A stretch of DNA of 35,375 nt from Oscillatoria sp. HE19RPO. Lineage in GTDB: Bacteria > Cyanobacteriota > Cyanobacteriia > Cyanobacteriales > Laspinemataceae. The notes below the pieces were generated by a model. That model saw nothing but the letters and a program-made list of their open reading frames with translations. It was not told the origin of the DNA and searched no databases. The position numbers and the translations under genes are program-made. Numbering within the stretch: position 1 is the stretch's first letter; each line of letters starts with the position of its first letter. This document shows positions 33,836 through 35,375 of the stretch, piece after piece. Where the stretch lies: positions 1-35,375 of the forward strand of contig NZ_JAMXOT010000077.1 of assembly GCF_024220515.1 (NCBI RefSeq), written 5' to 3'.

Positions 33836-34623
33836 GTTAAGCCTTTGCAAGTTCGATTCAGAACGAATGAGTAAACTTACTCATCTATGACAACGAAACG
33901 CCTACCGCAGAAACAACGACTGAGCAACCCACATCCTCAATCGGTTTTGTCAGTTGTGGCACTGTCGAAAAATAGTGCGGGCGTTTTTGTTCGGCGATCC
34001 GGGATTGAGGAGGTAGCATCTATAGTCAGTCACCTGGATTAGGTAAGTTGACCGGAAGAGATGATCTCCTGAGTCCGTTTCAGCTTGCTACGGCGACAAG
34101 GGGACTCCGACTTCTCAGAGAAGTGGGAATTCTCATGTCGAGGTTTAAGCATTTTACGTTGCTTTTAGATGCCATAGAGCATTTTACCGAAATAAGCACC
34201 CATCGTAACGTAGGTTGCTTTTAATTCTTTTGCAGGGGGGAAAGAATGCAACGGTTGTGATCCCCAGACTGTATTTTCCCAGAATCCAATGGTCTTTTCA
34301 TCCATGCCAGAATGCACCACTTATCGGGATCCTTTTTGGAACCCGACGCCTTGAAAAAATCCCAGTGGGGAGTGAACACAGGGGTGCAAGCGGGTCCGAT
34401 CGCCTTGAATCTGGGTTCATCTGGGTAACCCTCCTGAGCGATCGCCACGCCAACAGAAACTTGTGACACAGAACTGTGGACTGTTCAGGACTAACGCTGA
34501 GTGGGATGAGATCCCCAGGACCAGAAACCGGGTTTCTGGCGGGAATTGGCGGTTAAGTCGGTAGAGAGTTTTTCCAGAAACCCGGTTGTCTTCCCCATAG
34601 AAGACCGATCGCTGCTTTAAAAA

Positions 34624-34678
34624 TGGAGGGGGTCACCGGGCGATCGCCTCGCCAGACCCTAATGTTTGACCCCCTCCA
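34624..34678. terminator. 12-bp inverted repeat around a HIP1 site
   Basis: TGGAGGGGGTCA and TGACCCCCTCCA are perfect arms separated by 31 bases that contain GCGATCGC. It may act as a terminator or as a structured leader for the plus-strand gene at 34815. No T-run is present. Confidence 0.4.
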
Positions 34679-34718
34679 AGGCTCTCGTTGCTCTCCCTCG
34701 GCACAAAGTTAGATAAAA

Positions 34719-34732
34719 TATCAAATTTGATA
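34719..34732. promoter_or_regulatory. 14-bp perfect palindrome TATCAAATTTGATA
   Basis: The palindrome lies 83 bases before the ATG at 34815 and overlaps AT-rich DNA (TAGATAAAATATC) that could contain a -10 box. Its symmetry suggests a dimeric regulator site, but no regulator can be named. Confidence 0.35.
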
Positions 34733-34814
34733 GCCATAGACTCCCAGCACGAGCCGGTGAAAGCCCAGCTTAAGGATTGGAATGTTTACCCGCGACTTTT
34801 AGGCAAAAAACTAC

Positions 34815-35162
34815 ATGGACTTGAATACAAATCTTGACTCTGACGGCAAACTACCCAATTTAAGCAGTACGATTGAAGACTTGCGACTTGTCGCCAATCA
34901 TCATCAGGGGGATTGTCTGGCACTCTTGGAGTTACTGCGGACTTTAGAGCAACTTCATCGAGAAATTTGCGAAAGTTTGTTTTTGGAATCTCTACCCAGT
35001 AACCGACAGGCACTTTACAACTTATTGCGAGATATCGAAACCTCTGGAGGGTGGCCCTACATCCAGCGGATCAAGTTGCGATCGCTCTTGGATGTTTTAT
35101 CCGAAGCTGCCGTGGAACATACCCCGGATCTTGAGGATTCGGTGAGCAAGGAAGGAGAATGA
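34815..35162 (+). CDS. Small conserved hypothetical protein
   Basis: The 115-residue soluble, helical protein has segments DCLALLELLRTLEQLHREIC, ESLFLESLPSNRQALYNLLR and DIETSGGWPYIQRIKL. I believe such sequences recur as uncharacterised proteins in filamentous cyanobacteria, but I cannot name a family. The ATG is preceded by a purine-rich stretch (GGCAAAAAACTAC). The C-terminus is acidic. It stands alone, with palindromic DNA on both sides. Confidence 0.7.
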   Translation: MDLNTNLDSDGKLPNLSSTIEDLRLVANHHQGDCLALLELLRTLEQLHREICESLFLESLPSNRQALYNLLRDIETSGGWPYIQRIKLRSLLDVLSEAAVEHTPDLEDSVSKEGE

Positions 35163-35259
35163 CGACTTTGGGGAGAGGATTTTCACTATCCCCTTCCCCC
35201 CTTCCCCGGGTCACTTTTTACCAAAAACAAGTCTCCCACCTAACTTTTGCAGGGGTTTG

Positions 35260-35375
35260 AGGGAACTCCAAAAAATAAAATCTCCAAAACGTTCGTTCGT
35301 ATGACGGATCAACGGAGTAGCCCCCTCAATGTAGGGGCGCAATGCGCAGGCCCTCCGGAGGGCCTGCGCATTGCG
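35260..35375. repeat. Inverted copy of the 25671-25770 repeat and a 38-nt palindrome at the window edge
   Basis: 35260-35345 reads as the reverse complement of about 25690-25770, with blocks GGGAACTCCAAAAAATAAAA and CCAAAACGTTCGTTCGTA. It then enters GTAGGGGCGC at 35331. The final 35338-35375 is a perfect palindrome with 19-bp arms (CGCAATGCGCAGGCCCTCC and its complement), and the window ends inside the hairpin family. 35163-35259 holds nothing I recognise. Confidence 0.85.

Larger units (their letters stand above)
33836..34814. other. Long intergenic region between psbO and the last gene
   Basis: About 980 bases without a convincing gene. It should contain the psbO promoter (read leftward). 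An imperfect stem spans about 34091-34141, with CGACA/TGTCG ends and a perfect ACTTCTC/GAGAAGT inner arm. 34523-34590 is a diverged copy of the AGAAACCGGGTTTCT pair, with 53-base spacing. 82-83-residue ORFs on both strands at 34215-34469 overlap each other and have no recognisable features. Confidence 0.5.

Noticed and set aside
33845-33880. Possible tRNA T-arm (AGTTCGATTC)
   Set aside because: No acceptor stem, anticodon arm or CCA-compatible end surrounds it.
34215-34469. Overlapping ORFs of 82-83 residues on both strands
   Set aside because: They overlap each other almost completely, neither has a motif or ribosome binding site, and I could not choose one.

Overview
The window is a piece of a filamentous, probably Oscillatoriales-type, cyanobacterial chromosome. 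The evidence is photosystem II PsbO, the phycobilin reductase PcyA, an adjacent cyanophycinase/cyanophycin synthetase pair, a PatG-type cyanobactin protease, CHAT/TPR and Ser/Thr kinase-WD40 proteins, very frequent GCGATCGC (HIP1) octamers, and many palindromic intergenic repeats. I assign no species.

Layout. 1-320 is intergenic repeat. 321-4046 encodes a PatG-like fusion of SagB-type oxidase, subtilisin-like protease and PatG C-terminal domain; no other cyanobactin gene is visible. 4047-5700 holds a miniature element and a decayed ISKra4-type insertion sequence, each with a visible 8-bp target duplication. 5785-7494 (minus) holds a small hypothetical gene, acylphosphatase and pcyA. 8028-11857 (minus) holds cphB and cphA. 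12363-16364 (plus) holds trmD, two DUF1517 paralogues and an Rpn/DUF4351-type protein. 16398-17060 is a tandem array of an 84-bp unit. 17061-18551 is a decaying toxin-antitoxin island: HigB remnant, HigA-like protein, a stop-interrupted small gene, and UPF0175 antitoxin plus frameshifted PIN toxin. 18707-24126 is a compact three-gene operon (TPR-CHAT protease, 124-aa acidic protein, 546-aa protein with two C-terminal membrane helices) with copies of the same 84-bp repeat family on both sides. 24623-29574 (minus) holds two small proteins, a MATE exporter, a TspO-like membrane protein, a DUF1822 protein and a hypothetical protein. 29708-31906 (minus) is a kinase-WD40 protein. 31980-32880 is nested repeats. 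psbO (minus) and a small conserved hypothetical gene (plus) close the window, which ends inside a long palindrome.

Functional reading. Housekeeping and photosynthesis genes (pcyA, cphBA, trmD, psbO) are interleaved with accessory islands. The best candidate for an undescribed system is the TPR-CHAT / small acidic protein / two-helix membrane protein operon. Its layout suggests a protease with a repeat sensor, a small partner and a membrane effector, but this is inference. Several toxin genes beside it are broken while their antitoxins remain readable. The intergenic DNA is unusually rich in palindromic repeats, some in tandem arrays with an exact 84-bp, 65-bp or 100-bp period, and one repeat is interrupted by another element with a 3-bp duplication.
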